A stretch of 64,000 nucleotides of DNA from Gaetbulibacter saemankumensis DSM 17032 (GCF_000425645.1 NZ_AUDV01000005.1:248001-312000); one strand, 5' to 3'. Counted from the stretch's first letter, positions 7,410 to 16,797 are shown. A program made the numbers and translations. The notes: generated by a model from the letters alone, not told the origin.

Positions 7410-7436
7410 AAAGGATTATCACTATGATAATCCTTT
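7410..7436. terminator. hairpin between convergent DsrE and universal stress genes
   Basis: AAAGGATTATCA (7410-7421) and TGATAATCCTTT (7425-7436) form a perfect 12-bp stem with a CTA loop. U-tracts are short on both sides, so it is probably a shared weak terminator for the two convergent genes. Confidence 0.65.
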
Positions 7437-7470
7437 GTTTGTCTAACAGCCCCAGTACTCCATCACTAAT

Positions 7471-8313
7471 TCAACTTTCTTTAGGAATTACCAAAAAGGG
7501 AATATCAATACTAAAAGCAAAGTTTTCAACAATATGTTTCATAAACAATCGCTCAAAAAATGAATATCTCTTGTTAGACATTGCTATTAAATTAATATTA
7601 TTCTTTGTCACATAATCTTGTACTGTGCTAAACACATCATTAATTGATGAATCGACATAATCAAACTTTACATTAGGAAAATGTGCTCTAAAAAAGTCTA
7701 TATCCGCATCTAATTCAGGTGAATAATCATCCTCACATACCACATGTAAAACATTTAATTCACTTTTATGTAATTTAATAACATCTTTAAGTATTTTAAG
7801 TTTACTTATTTTATAAGTACACTTATAACTGGTTGTAAAACTAATTTTATCTAATTCTGTAAACTTACATCCACTGGGAATTGCTAAAAGTGGTACCGGA
7901 CAATGTTGCATAATTCTTACCGTATTACTACCAAAAATAACCTTTTGTAAACCAGTAGCCCCTTTAGTACCCATGACAACCAAATCTATATTATACTTTT
8001 CGCAAACCTGATTTATGGAGTCTGAAAAATTATCATAATCAACTAACGATTCAAATTCATGCTTATCGTTATGGAATTTCTTTTGAATTTTATGTATAAC
8101 ATTACTAAGGGATTTTTTAGCGGCATCAACAATAGTCGTATATATTGTTGTTGAAGCATTTACTACTAACAAATCATCAGAAATAAAAGATGAAGCCTTT
8201 TGTACATTTAATAAATAAAATTTACAAGATTCATTTTTAAACAATTCCATCGCATAATTAATTGCGTTAATCGAATTTTTCGAAAAATCGGTAGGTAACA
8301 ATATCGCTTTCAT
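7471..8313 (-). CDS. universal stress protein, tandem UspA domains
   Basis: 280 residues with two UspA-type domains. The first has the ILLPTDFSKNSINAINYA start and the nucleotide loop GTKGATGLQKVIFGSNTVRIMQHCPVPLLAIP (G-2x-G-9x-G-S/N form); the second is degenerate, without a clear ATP loop. Such tandem Usps are widespread in Flavobacteria and act in stress or energy-limitation survival. Its promoter shows a TGA-N6-TCA site with the same spacing as other Crp/Fnr-like sites here, which fits redox control. Confidence 0.9.
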   Translation of the reverse strand: MKAILLPTDFSKNSINAINYAMELFKNESCKFYLLNVQKASSFISDDLLVVNASTTIYTTIVDAAKKSLSNVIHKIQKKFHNDKHEFESLVDYDNFSDSINQVCEKYNIDLVVMGTKGATGLQKVIFGSNTVRIMQHCPVPLLAIPSGCKFTELDKISFTTSYKCTYKISKLKILKDVIKLHKSELNVLHVVCEDDYSPELDADIDFFRAHFPNVKFDYVDSSINDVFSTVQDYVTKNNINLIAMSNKRYSFFERLFMKHIVENFAFSIDIPFLVIPKES

Positions 8314-8355
8314 GGGTGGTATATTTAATTTTTTGATTACAAAGTATCCATCACC

Positions 8356-8398
8356 TAAAATTAATCTGATTACAAGGGATAAACTATGACAAATATCA
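8356..8398 (-). promoter_or_regulatory. Crp/Fnr-like site and -7 box of the universal stress gene
   Basis: On the minus strand TGATATTTGTCA (8398-8387) is followed by TAATTTTA (8363-8356). The centre lies 29.5 bp from the first T of the box, as at six other promoters. The dyad has only TGA/TCA arms plus outer ACT/AGT, so it is weaker than the others. Confidence 0.5.
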
Positions 8399-8516
8399 GT
8401 TAGCCCATTACAAACGAATAAGGAAATAAAAAATTAGTAAAATAATTTAAAGCATTGTATTTTCGGCACAATAAATGTAACAAGTCAAACATTTATATTT
8501 TGAACCAAATTACCTT

Positions 8517-9284
8517 ATGATACGTACCTATTTATTGTTATTACTTTTTGTGGCTATTTCAGGACACGCTCAAAATACCGCAGTATCTTCCAACGAAAAA
8601 CTAGTCTATACGGCTTCCTATAATATGTCGGGTATTTTAAACGATATTGCCGAAGTTACTATGGAAACCAGTGCTGTAAAAACATCTAAAGCCACCTTGC
8701 TGCGACTAAAATGCACGGCAGCCACCTATAGCAAATGGGATAATTTTTTTAAGATTCGAGATTTATATGAAAGTTATGTAAATCCAAATAACCTAACACC
8801 GTATTTATATAAGCGTGATATTAACGAAGGCAATTATTACAAAAACATGAAATATACCTTCAGCCATAAAACTAAAACGGTAAAATCTATTCAGAAAAAG
8901 CGTAATAAACCTGAAGAAGCTAAAACTATAAGTATCAAACCAGGCACAAAAGATATTGTATCTACCATTTATTCCATACGCTTATTAGATTATAAAAATA
9001 TGTCTGTGGGATCACGCAAGTCATTTACCATTGTATTCGATCGCAAAGAACTAAAAGGACAAATTACTTACCTTGGTAAAGAAACCATTAGTACAGCAAT
9101 TGGAAAAAAAGAATGTTACAAATTAGCTGTTGGATCGAGCGATACGAATGTCCTACAAGGTAACAACAGTAATTTAATATGGCTTACAGCTGATAGTAAC
9201 AAAATTCTGGTTTACGGTAAGTTTAAAATCCCAGTAGGTAATGGTGAATTAAAAATAAAATCGGCAACCGGATTAAAAAATTAA
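8517..9284 (+). CDS. DUF3108 domain exported protein
   Basis: 255 residues with a Sec signal peptide ending near GHAQ. The body (EKLVYTASYNMSGI at the start, FFKIRDLYESYV in the middle, IWLTADSNKILVYGKFKIPVG near the end) matches DUF3108, a beta-rich periplasmic or outer-membrane-associated family of unknown function in Bacteroidetes and Proteobacteria. It is followed after 5 bp by a small membrane protein and probably shares its transcript. Confidence 0.85.
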   Translation: MIRTYLLLLLFVAISGHAQNTAVSSNEKLVYTASYNMSGILNDIAEVTMETSAVKTSKATLLRLKCTAATYSKWDNFFKIRDLYESYVNPNNLTPYLYKRDINEGNYYKNMKYTFSHKTKTVKSIQKKRNKPEEAKTISIKPGTKDIVSTIYSIRLLDYKNMSVGSRKSFTIVFDRKELKGQITYLGKETISTAIGKKECYKLAVGSSDTNVLQGNNSNLIWLTADSNKILVYGKFKIPVGNGELKIKSATGLKN

Positions 9285-9289
9285 TTTAA

Positions 9290-9661
9290 ATGAAAAAAAT
9301 TCTAACCATATTAGCTTTAATAACTTCCATATTAACTATTATTTTAGCCGTTCTACCCATTTCTAACTTAGCATTAATACCTGGAATTTTAGCTTTACTT
9401 TTTGGATTCATGGCTTATTATGTCTCCAAACAATCTGGTAAAATAAAAAAAATTGTTCCATTCACGCTATGGTTAACAGGTGTAGCCTTGGTTATCATTT
9501 CTTTTAAAGCTATATTTAACAAGTCGGAAGTTGAAAATACAGAGGCCTTAGAAGCCAAAGAAACTAAGTTTGAAGAAGAAGCTATAGAAGAGCTTGAAGA
9601 ATTAGATCTTGAAGAAATAGAGATTGATGACTCCGAATTAGAAAATTTAGATATAGAATAG
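9290..9661 (+). CDS. small membrane protein with acidic C-terminal tail
   Basis: 123 residues. Three hydrophobic helices fill residues 1-80 and a strongly acidic tail of about 40 residues, rich in Glu and Leu, ends the protein. I do not recognise a named domain. It begins 5 bp after the DUF3108 gene, so the two are likely translated from one mRNA. The tail may be a coiled-coil or a cytoplasmic docking segment, but no function can be assigned. Confidence 0.7.
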   Translation: MKKILTILALITSILTIILAVLPISNLALIPGILALLFGFMAYYVSKQSGKIKKIVPFTLWLTGVALVIISFKAIFNKSEVENTEALEAKETKFEEEAIEELEELDLEEIEIDDSELENLDIE

Positions 9662-9778
9662 TGAGTATTTTCTTATTATGTTGTTATATTTGTCCAACAA
9701 ATTAAACAAACTAACACACTAAGCATTTTCGGCCCCAGAAAATGGTTTATTGTAGGTTGCTTAAATAAAGTAAAATAC

Positions 9779-10831
9779 ATGAAAACCTTTTGCCTTCTCT
9801 CAGTATTAACACTTGTGGGTACTTGTGCTACACCTAAATATACAGCACGAATACAGTCTATAAAAGATAATATTAAGATAAATGACTCCGCTATTGTAAC
9901 AAAATACGCGAATACGATTACCTCTAAAGAATTAAAAAAACATTTATACCAATTTGCATCCGCCGAATTTGAAGGACGAAAAACAGGCGAACCAGGTCAG
10001 AGAAAAGCTTCTGAATTTTTAAAGACCTACTATACCAATCAAGATGTAAAATCCCCTCTACCCAATAACAGCTATTATCAAAGTATTCCTGAAAGTCATT
10101 TTTCAAATAACATCAAAGAATCAGAAAATGTACTGGCAATAATAGAGGGCACTGAAAAACCAGATGAAGTTATAATCATTTCGGCACACCTCGATCATTT
10201 AGGGGTTGAAAAAAATGGTTCCATAAATTATGGTGCCGATGATGACGGTAGTGGAACTGTAGCCTTAATGGAAATGGCAGAAGCATTTGAACAAGCCAAA
10301 AAAGATGGGATGGGTCCAAAAAGAAGCATTTTAATATTACATCTCACAGGTGAAGAAATAGGAAAAAAAGGATCTGATTATTACGTTACACATCCCATAT
10401 ATCCGCTGAAAAATACTGTTGCTAATTTAAATATTGATATGATTGGTCGTGTAGATAAAATTCATAATAACAATCCAAATTATATCTACCTTATTGGTTC
10501 TAACCGACTGAGTAAAGAGTTACATTATATTTCTGAAAAAGTAAATAATACCTTTTATAATATCGATTTAGATTACCGGTATAATGATGAACATGACCGA
10601 AACCAATACTACTCTCGATCAGATCACTATAATTTTGCATCTCACGGTATTCCGGTCATATTCTATTTTAATGGTGAACATGAAGACTATCATCAAACAA
10701 CCGATACACCCGACAAAATTGAATATGAGTTACTAGAAAAGCGTACCAAACTTATTTTCGCTACAGCTTGGCAAATTGCGAATCAAGATCATAGACTTTT
10801 GCTTGATGATAAAAATCAATTGTTAAATTAG
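9779..10831 (+). CDS. M28 family zinc metallopeptidase (first of tandem pair)
   Basis: 350 residues with an N-terminal export signal; LVGTC is a near-lipobox. The M28 zinc ligands are in place: SAHLDHLG (His), GADDDGSGT (Asp), LTGEEIG (Glu-Glu), NIDMIGR (Asp) and EHEDYHQTTDTPDK (His). It is an exported aminopeptidase or Q-type carboxypeptidase-like enzyme for peptides outside the cytoplasm. A TATATTTG -7 box lies at 9685-9692. The next gene is a close paralogue along its whole length. Confidence 0.9.
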   Translation: MKTFCLLSVLTLVGTCATPKYTARIQSIKDNIKINDSAIVTKYANTITSKELKKHLYQFASAEFEGRKTGEPGQRKASEFLKTYYTNQDVKSPLPNNSYYQSIPESHFSNNIKESENVLAIIEGTEKPDEVIIISAHLDHLGVEKNGSINYGADDDGSGTVALMEMAEAFEQAKKDGMGPKRSILILHLTGEEIGKKGSDYYVTHPIYPLKNTVANLNIDMIGRVDKIHNNNPNYIYLIGSNRLSKELHYISEKVNNTFYNIDLDYRYNDEHDRNQYYSRSDHYNFASHGIPVIFYFNGEHEDYHQTTDTPDKIEYELLEKRTKLIFATAWQIANQDHRLLLDDKNQLLN

Positions 10832-10890
10832 TTTAAAATTTATATTCAAAAGATTCATTTTTGTAATATCGTAACAAAATTACAACCTAA

Positions 10891-11886
10891 ATGAAGAGAT
10901 TATCTATTTTATTTTACGCTACGCTTTGTTTTGTATCGTGTAGCTCTTCGCAGAATAAAAACAAACCCAATGCGATTGAATATGCAAAAACTATAAAAGC
11001 TTCTGAATTAAAAGAAGCACTATTTATATATGCTTCCGACGATTTTGAAGGTAGAGAAACTGGTGAACCTGGACAAAAGAAAGCAGTAAATTATATTAAA
11101 AATGAATATCAAAAATTAGGTATTGAATCTCCACTGGGAGACGGAAATTATTTTCAAGAGATTCCTGAATCTTATTTTAACGGTAAAGCCAAAGCTTCTG
11201 AGAATGTTTTAGCTTATATTAAAGGCTCTGAAAAACCTGAGGAGATTATTGTAATTTCTGCCCATTTAGATCACATTGGTATTTCAAGTAATGGAGAAAT
11301 AAATAATGGTGCCGACGATGACGGCTCGGGAACAGTGGCTATTATTAAAATGGCGAAAGCTTTTAAAGAAGCTGAAAAAAATGGCCATGGTCCAAAACGT
11401 TCCATTCTATTTCTTCATGTTACCGGCGAAGAAATTGGATTATTCGGATCACGATATTATACCGACAACCCTGTTTTTCCTCTAGAAAATACAGTTGCAG
11501 ATTTGAACATCGATATGATTGGACGTATTGATGATAAGCACAAAGACAACAGCAATTATTTATATTTAATAGGATCAGATAAACTAAGTCAAGAATTACA
11601 TGATATTTCGGAAGCTGTAAATATTAAATATTTCAATATGGAATTTGATTATACTTTTAATGAGGACGATGATCCTAATCGTTTTTATTACCGCTCCGAT
11701 CACTATAATTTTGCAAAACACAATATCCCTGTTATATTCTATTTTAACGGCACCCATGACGATTACCACAGACCATCGGACACACCCGATAAAATAAACT
11801 ATGAACTATTAGAAACACGTGCGCGTTTAATTTTTCATACGGCCTGGGAACTTGCTAACCGAGACGAGCGCATTAAACTCAATTAA
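10891..11886 (+). CDS. M28 family zinc metallopeptidase lipoprotein (second of tandem pair)
   Basis: 331 residues. FVSCSSS is a good lipobox, so the mature protein is a lipoprotein from Cys19. All M28 ligands seen in the upstream paralogue are kept (SAHLDHIG, GADDDGSGT, VTGEEIG, NIDMIGR, HDDYHRPSDTPDK). The two genes share motif blocks such as DFEGRETGEPGQ and FYFNG, so they came from a tandem duplication. This copy has the cleaner lipoprotein signal; substrate preference is unknown. Confidence 0.9.
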   Translation: MKRLSILFYATLCFVSCSSSQNKNKPNAIEYAKTIKASELKEALFIYASDDFEGRETGEPGQKKAVNYIKNEYQKLGIESPLGDGNYFQEIPESYFNGKAKASENVLAYIKGSEKPEEIIVISAHLDHIGISSNGEINNGADDDGSGTVAIIKMAKAFKEAEKNGHGPKRSILFLHVTGEEIGLFGSRYYTDNPVFPLENTVADLNIDMIGRIDDKHKDNSNYLYLIGSDKLSQELHDISEAVNIKYFNMEFDYTFNEDDDPNRFYYRSDHYNFAKHNIPVIFYFNGTHDDYHRPSDTPDKINYELLETRARLIFHTAWELANRDERIKLN

Positions 11887-11911
11887 TACACCAAAATATA
11901 AAGCACAAAAA

Positions 11912-11938
11912 AAGCCTTTCAAAATATTTGAAAGGCTT
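11912..11938 (-). terminator. terminator of tRNA-His (minus strand)
   Basis: AAGCCTTTCAAA and TTTGAAAGGCTT pair over an ATA loop. On the minus strand the hairpin is followed by seven U, so it serves the tRNA gene. It may also stop the convergent peptidase transcript. Confidence 0.85.
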
Positions 11939-11948
11939 GGTCTTTTTG

Positions 11949-12022
11949 GGTGGAAGATCGGTCTCGAACCGACGACCTCCTGAACCACAATCAGGCGCTC
12001 TAACCAACTGAGCTACAACCAC
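11949..12022 (-). tRNA. tRNA-His (GTG)
   Basis: The minus strand folds as a cloverleaf: D-arm GCTCAGTTGGTTAGAGC, anticodon loop TTGTGGT with anticodon GTG, and T-arm GTCGGTTCGAGACCGAT. An encoded G at position -1 (12023) opposite C73 is the His identity element. Acceptor strands GTGGTTG and CTTCCAC leave two adjacent U-U oppositions at 5-68 and 6-67, which is odd. CCA is not encoded. Confidence 0.95.
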
Positions 12023-12049
12023 CGTGTATTGCATTGTTAAATGCGAGTG

Positions 12050-12081
12050 CAAATGTAACAGATTTCAACGTTATCTACAAA
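12050..12081 (-). promoter_or_regulatory. promoter of tRNA-His
   Basis: On the minus strand TTTG (12081-12078), a 20-bp spacer and TACATTTG (12057-12050) match the Bacteroidetes TTTG/TAnnTTTG promoter. Confidence 0.7.
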
Positions 12082-12206
12082 GACTTTTTTATAATATTTT
12101 TAAATATTTTTAATTTTGTTTGAGAGTTTCTTGTAACTGTTTCATATACAATTTTTTATTTTTTAAGTTAAAAAATTATGACACTCAAAAAATTCAACCA
12201 TTAAAA

Positions 12207-12926
12207 TTATTTAAGATCAAATACACTATCAACGGCTACATAGCGCTCTACATTAAAACCTTCCCCATACTCTACCCCCACTAATCGTCCTAAATCCCTA
12301 GCTCTGTAAATAACACTATCCGCAAAGTTTTTACTTGAAATAGGGGTTTGGGGTTCCTTACTATTTTCATCAAAGAACTGAGTCTTATAGGCTAATACCG
12401 ATTGCATCTTAACATCAATATACCCAGTAACATCTACCACAAAATCTGGTTGCAAATTCTTCCATTGTATATAATGATAGACATGTTTAGGTCTCCATGC
12501 CGGTTGTGTATTTCCAAATTCATCTTTGGTTTCTATTTTTACTAATCCACTTAAAAAACAGGCATCACTGGCAAGTTTACTCCCTTTTGAATGATCAATA
12601 TGCCTATCGTCTAAAGCATTGCAAAACACGACATCAGGTTGGTATTTCCTAATAACCTTTATTATTTCTAACTGATGCTTTTTATCATTAATAAAGAAAC
12701 CATCAGCAAATTTTAAATTTTCTCTCACAGCAACCTTCAATATAGCTGCCGCATCTTTAGCCTCTTCGTCTCTTGTTTGAGCGGTACCACGTGTACCAAG
12801 TTCGCCACGAGTTAAATCCAAAATTCCAACTTGCTTGCCTTGAGCCACTTCTTTGGCTATAGTCGCTCCACAACTTAATTCAACATCATCTGGATGTGCA
12901 CCAATAGCCAATATGTCTAATTTCAT
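12207..12926 (-). CDS. bshB1: bacillithiol biosynthesis deacetylase BshB1
   Basis: 239 residues of the LmbE/PIG-L zinc deacetylase fold: IGAHPDDVELSCG near the N-terminus, TRGELGTRGT, and DRHIDHSKGSKLASDA. These are the BshB1 signatures. The enzyme removes acetyl from GlcNAc-malate in bacillithiol synthesis. ATG at 12926 is chosen because family members start with MKLDILAIGAHPDD; a TTG 36 bp upstream adds residues without match. Its presence implies bacillithiol as a low-molecular thiol here, a likely persulfide substrate for the sulfur genes at 1-7 kb. Confidence 0.92.
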   Translation of the reverse strand: MKLDILAIGAHPDDVELSCGATIAKEVAQGKQVGILDLTRGELGTRGTAQTRDEEAKDAAAILKVAVRENLKFADGFFINDKKHQLEIIKVIRKYQPDVVFCNALDDRHIDHSKGSKLASDACFLSGLVKIETKDEFGNTQPAWRPKHVYHYIQWKNLQPDFVVDVTGYIDVKMQSVLAYKTQFFDENSKEPQTPISSKNFADSVIYRARDLGRLVGVEYGEGFNVERYVAVDSVFDLK

Positions 12927-13142
12927 ATGTTTTATATTATTTTTTAATACACTTAAAAACAACTAATTATACTAAATATACATTCTTAAATTCTATTTCT
13001 TGAAGTATCATCAATCTAATCTTAATCATTTTTTTATAATACCTCAAAATTCACAAATACGAAAGCGTTTTCGTTTAAATTTTTAGTATCAATTATGCTA
13101 AAAATTGTACAATATACTAAATCGACCATCCATATTAAAATC

Positions 13143-13186
13143 ATGACTTTCGTCATAATATTTCGCTACTAGTGTCTGTAATTTTA
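13143..13186 (+). promoter_or_regulatory. Crp/Fnr-like palindrome and -7 box of the SLC13 permease gene
   Basis: ATGACTTTCGTCAT (13143-13156) has perfect ATGAC/GTCAT arms. TAATTTTA (13179-13186) stands 29.5 bp from its centre. The site lies in a 340-bp gap between bshB1 and the permease that is otherwise AT-rich and without a coding frame. Confidence 0.68.
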
Positions 13187-13203
13187 ACATATAATTAAGG
13201 AAT

Positions 13204-13236
13204 GTTAAGCATGATAACTTCAACAAGATGCTTAAC
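13204..13236 (+). promoter_or_regulatory. 5' leader hairpin before the SLC13 permease
   Basis: GTTAAGCAT (13204-13212) and ATGCTTAAC (13228-13236) are perfect 9-bp inverted arms with a 15-nt loop. They fall between the expected transcript start (about 13193) and the ATG, so the mRNA leader would fold. No U-run follows, so it is not a terminator by itself. Confidence 0.5.
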
Positions 13237-13266
13237 GAATGTAAAATTACTAAAGAATCATAAAAA

Positions 13267-15108
13267 ATGATCTATTTAATGCTCCTCATTTTAGTTGTAA
13301 CAATTGGTCTTTTTGTCTGGGGAAAATTCACACCAGATATTGTTGCCCTTATTTCAATGTTAAGTTTGTTCCTTACGGGCATTTTGACGCCCACTGAAAC
13401 TTTAAGCGGATTTAGCAATCCTACCGTAATCATGATTGCCGCACTATTTATTATTGGTGAGGGTATTGCTCAAACCGGATGGACTGCTTTAGCAGGTAAA
13501 AAATTTGTAGAATGGGCAGGTAAAAGTGTTCCAAAACTCTTAGTCATTATCACCCTTGGGGCTGGTGTATTGTCAGGTTTTGTTAGTAATACCGGAACCG
13601 TTGCTACTTTAATGCCTTTAACCATATCATCAGCCTGGAGTATTGGTACGTTACCGTCTAAAATGCTTTTGCCAGTAGCATTTGGTTCAAACACTGGGGG
13701 TTTACTAACTCTTACAGGAACCCCACCTAACATTATTGCAAGTAATGCCTTAGTTGAAGCTGGATTTGATGGGTTTTCATTTTTTGAATTCTCTCTAATC
13801 GGTTTACCCCTTTTAATAATAGCCCTAGTATACTTTAGATATATAGGTTATAGATTATTACCAAACAACAAAACAAACAATAAACCCGTCAACATTGAAT
13901 CTACCCTCCATAAATGGATTGAAGCTTATAAAGTAGATGATAATTATTATCGTCTGCGTATTAGATCACTATCTCCTCTTATTAACACAAAAATTGGTGA
14001 ATGGAATTTAGAAAAAGAGTACAACGTAACATTAATTAGAATTAAAAGAAGACACCCTAATGTATTAAAGAAAATACATGCTTTTGAAGAATTTCCTGAT
14101 CCACAAACCGAACTATACTATCACGATATTATAACGGTTAAAGGAGAAACAGAAGCTATAAACCGTCTTATGATTACGTTTAGACTTGGCCTTCTCCCTT
14201 TGGAAGCAATTACAGATGAATTAAAACATAATCTTATAAACCAAGAGGTGGGAATGACAGAAATTATTGTAAACCCAAACTCTATGCTGGTAGGTAGAAA
14301 TTATAAAGTAGGAAACTTTTTTAAACGCTATGGAATACAATTATTAGCGGCTTCCAGAAATAATAAACCCTTATTAGATAAGGAAATTACCGTAAAAGCA
14401 GGTGACGCCTTTTTAATTCGTGGAACTTGGGAACATATCGACGACCTTAAAAAACAACATGAAAACCTTGTAATTATAGGAAGCCCGGAAGGTATGGCAA
14501 AAAATATAGAAAGCTTAAATTTAAAATCATACATAGCGTTAGGTACATTAATACTCATGATATTACTCATGGTGTTTAAAATTGTACCAGGCGCCATGGC
14601 TGCTCTTATATGTGCTGGTATTGTTCTACTTACAGGATGTGTACCTATATCTAAAGCCTATAAAGGTATTAGCTGGACTAGTGTCGTTATGATTGCAGCC
14701 ATGATTCCAATGGGGATAGCGCTTCAAAAAACAGGTACAGCACAGCTCATTGCTTCAAGTTTAGTAAATAGCTTAGGCTCAATACACCCTTTAGCGCTGC
14801 TAGGAGGTATCTTTTTGCTAACTACTACTTTTAGTCAGGTAATTAACAATTCAGCAACGGCCGTTCTTATGGCTCCAATAGCTATTCTGGCAGCCAACAC
14901 ATTAGACCTAAACCCAGCTCCATTTATGATTGTAATTGCTATCAGTGCCTCAACAGCATTTTTAACTCCTATAGGTACCACAACCAATGCGATGGTTATG
15001 ACAGCAGGTGGTTACAAATTTATGGACTATATGAAAGTTGGAGCTCCGCTCCTATTTCTGTTATTTATTACAACGTTAATACTCGTGCCAATAATATGGC
15101 CTTTTTAA
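13267..15108 (+). CDS. SLC13 family permease with two TrkA-C (RCK_C) domains
   Basis: 613 residues. Two blocks of membrane helices (residues 1-200 and 425-613) flank a soluble middle with two TrkA-C-like domains (about 215-300 and 315-400). The signature NTGTVATLMPL...TGTPPNIIASNALVEAG in the first half and INNSATAVLMAPIAI...TPIGTTTNAMV in the second are the paired SNT-like ion-site repeats of SLC13/DASS transporters. Substrates of this type include sulfate, dicarboxylates and other anions. Which one is moved here is not evident. It is under a Crp/Fnr-like site. Confidence 0.85.
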   Translation: MIYLMLLILVVTIGLFVWGKFTPDIVALISMLSLFLTGILTPTETLSGFSNPTVIMIAALFIIGEGIAQTGWTALAGKKFVEWAGKSVPKLLVIITLGAGVLSGFVSNTGTVATLMPLTISSAWSIGTLPSKMLLPVAFGSNTGGLLTLTGTPPNIIASNALVEAGFDGFSFFEFSLIGLPLLIIALVYFRYIGYRLLPNNKTNNKPVNIESTLHKWIEAYKVDDNYYRLRIRSLSPLINTKIGEWNLEKEYNVTLIRIKRRHPNVLKKIHAFEEFPDPQTELYYHDIITVKGETEAINRLMITFRLGLLPLEAITDELKHNLINQEVGMTEIIVNPNSMLVGRNYKVGNFFKRYGIQLLAASRNNKPLLDKEITVKAGDAFLIRGTWEHIDDLKKQHENLVIIGSPEGMAKNIESLNLKSYIALGTLILMILLMVFKIVPGAMAALICAGIVLLTGCVPISKAYKGISWTSVVMIAAMIPMGIALQKTGTAQLIASSLVNSLGSIHPLALLGGIFLLTTTFSQVINNSATAVLMAPIAILAANTLDLNPAPFMIVIAISASTAFLTPIGTTTNAMVMTAGGYKFMDYMKVGAPLLFLLFITTLILVPIIWPF

Positions 15109-15147
15109 AATATTAATCATTATTAAGAACTTTAAAATTTAATCAAA

Positions 15148-16779
15148 ATGAAAGATTCAGCAACCTTAATTGAAAACTCCGGTTTAGAACAGTATGGACT
15201 GGAAAATGTTACTGTGAATTGGAATTTAACCCCTGAAGAACTTCAAAAAATCACGGTTGAACAAGGAATGGGTAAAGAAACCGTGAATGGAACACTTGCT
15301 ATCAACACAGGAAAATTTACCGGACGTTCTCCCCAAGACAGATTTATTGTAAAAGATGAATATACCGAAGAAAAAGTATGGTGGGGGAAAACAAACAAAG
15401 GCATTTCTCCTGAAAATTTCGAGAAACTTGAAATAGAAGTAAAAAAATATCTTTCTAATAAAGAAATATATGCCAGAGATGGTTACGTTTGTGCGGAGCC
15501 TGAATTTAGAACGAATATTAGAACAGTAACAGAATTACCTTGGTCGAACCTATTTGTTTACAACATGTTCTTAAGACCTACAGAAAAAGAATTAGAAAAC
15601 TTTAAGGAAGACTGGCTTATTTTATGTGCTCCCGGATATGTATGTCCAGATCCTAAAGCTTATGGTATCCGTCAGGGAAATTTCTCTATCATTAATTTTA
15701 CAAAAAAAATAGCTTTAATTGGTGGCTCTGCCTACACTGGAGAAATGAAAAAAGGCATTTTCTCTGCCCTTAATTTAATTTTACCTGTAGAACGAAATGT
15801 ATTACCAATGCACTGTTCTGCAAATGTTGGTAAAAAAGGGGATACTGCTATTTTCTTTGGATTATCTGGCACAGGAAAAACAACGCTTTCTGCAGATCCT
15901 GATAGAAAATTAATTGGTGACGACGAACATGGTTGGACTGCCGATAACACCATTTTCAATTTTGAAGGCGGATGCTATGCAAAAGTAATTGACCTAACAG
16001 AAGACAAAGAACCAGATATTTTCAGAGCAATAAAACCAGGCGCTTTACTTGAGAACGTGGTATTTAAAGATAATGGGGAACCTGATTATGAAGATAGTAG
16101 CATTACCCAAAATACTCGTGTGAGTTACCCTATTTACCATATCGATAATATTCAGGAAACACTATATGCAAACAACCCAAAAAACATTTTCTTTTTAACT
16201 TGTGATGCTTTCGGTGTTTTACCTCCTGTATCTAAATTAACTCCTGGCCAGGCAGCTTACCACTTTATTTCTGGATACACAGCAAAAGTAGCTGGAACTG
16301 AAGCTGGTATTACCGAACCAGTACCATCTTTCTCGGCATGTTTTGGTGAGCCATTTATGCCTTTACACCCAACAGTTTACGGGGAAATGCTTAGTAAGAA
16401 AATGACTGAAGCAGGCGTTAACGTTTGGTTAATTAATACTGGATGGAGTGCTGGTCCTTACGGTGTAGGATCTCGTATTAAATTAAAATACACCAGAGCT
16501 ATGATTACAGCAATTCTTAACGGTGAATTAGACCATGTAGACTATGAACAAAACTTTATTTTTGGATTATACATGCCTAAATACTGTCCAGGTGTACCAA
16601 CAGAAATATTAGACCCGATGAATACTTGGTTACAAAAAGGAGCTTACATTGGAAAAGCCATTCAATTAGCGCACTCATTCCACTTAAACTTTGAGAAATT
16701 TGCACAACAAGCCTCAGAGCAAATCATAGAAGGTGGACCTCTTATTGATGAACACCACCATCTGCATGAACATATTTAA
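15148..16779 (+). CDS. pckA: phosphoenolpyruvate carboxykinase (ATP)
   Basis: 543 residues, full length. Key motifs are the kinase-1a P-loop FGLSGTGKTTLS, the adjacent LIGDDEHGW metal loop, and INTGKFTGRSPQDRF in the N-terminal domain. The enzyme converts oxaloacetate and ATP to PEP, CO2 and ADP, opening gluconeogenesis. It follows the permease by 39 bp and may be partly read from that transcript, and ends at a strong terminator. A His-rich end (DEHHHLHEHI) is seen in many relatives. Confidence 0.97.
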   Translation: MKDSATLIENSGLEQYGLENVTVNWNLTPEELQKITVEQGMGKETVNGTLAINTGKFTGRSPQDRFIVKDEYTEEKVWWGKTNKGISPENFEKLEIEVKKYLSNKEIYARDGYVCAEPEFRTNIRTVTELPWSNLFVYNMFLRPTEKELENFKEDWLILCAPGYVCPDPKAYGIRQGNFSIINFTKKIALIGGSAYTGEMKKGIFSALNLILPVERNVLPMHCSANVGKKGDTAIFFGLSGTGKTTLSADPDRKLIGDDEHGWTADNTIFNFEGGCYAKVIDLTEDKEPDIFRAIKPGALLENVVFKDNGEPDYEDSSITQNTRVSYPIYHIDNIQETLYANNPKNIFFLTCDAFGVLPPVSKLTPGQAAYHFISGYTAKVAGTEAGITEPVPSFSACFGEPFMPLHPTVYGEMLSKKMTEAGVNVWLINTGWSAGPYGVGSRIKLKYTRAMITAILNGELDHVDYEQNFIFGLYMPKYCPGVPTEILDPMNTWLQKGAYIGKAIQLAHSFHLNFEKFAQQASEQIIEGGPLIDEHHHLHEHI

Positions 16780-16797
16780 TAAGTTTTTAATATCAAT

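Noticed and set aside
7424-7615. 63-codon plus-strand reading frame
   Set aside because: It overlaps the universal stress gene on the other strand, has no start context or family match, and begins in the terminator hairpin.
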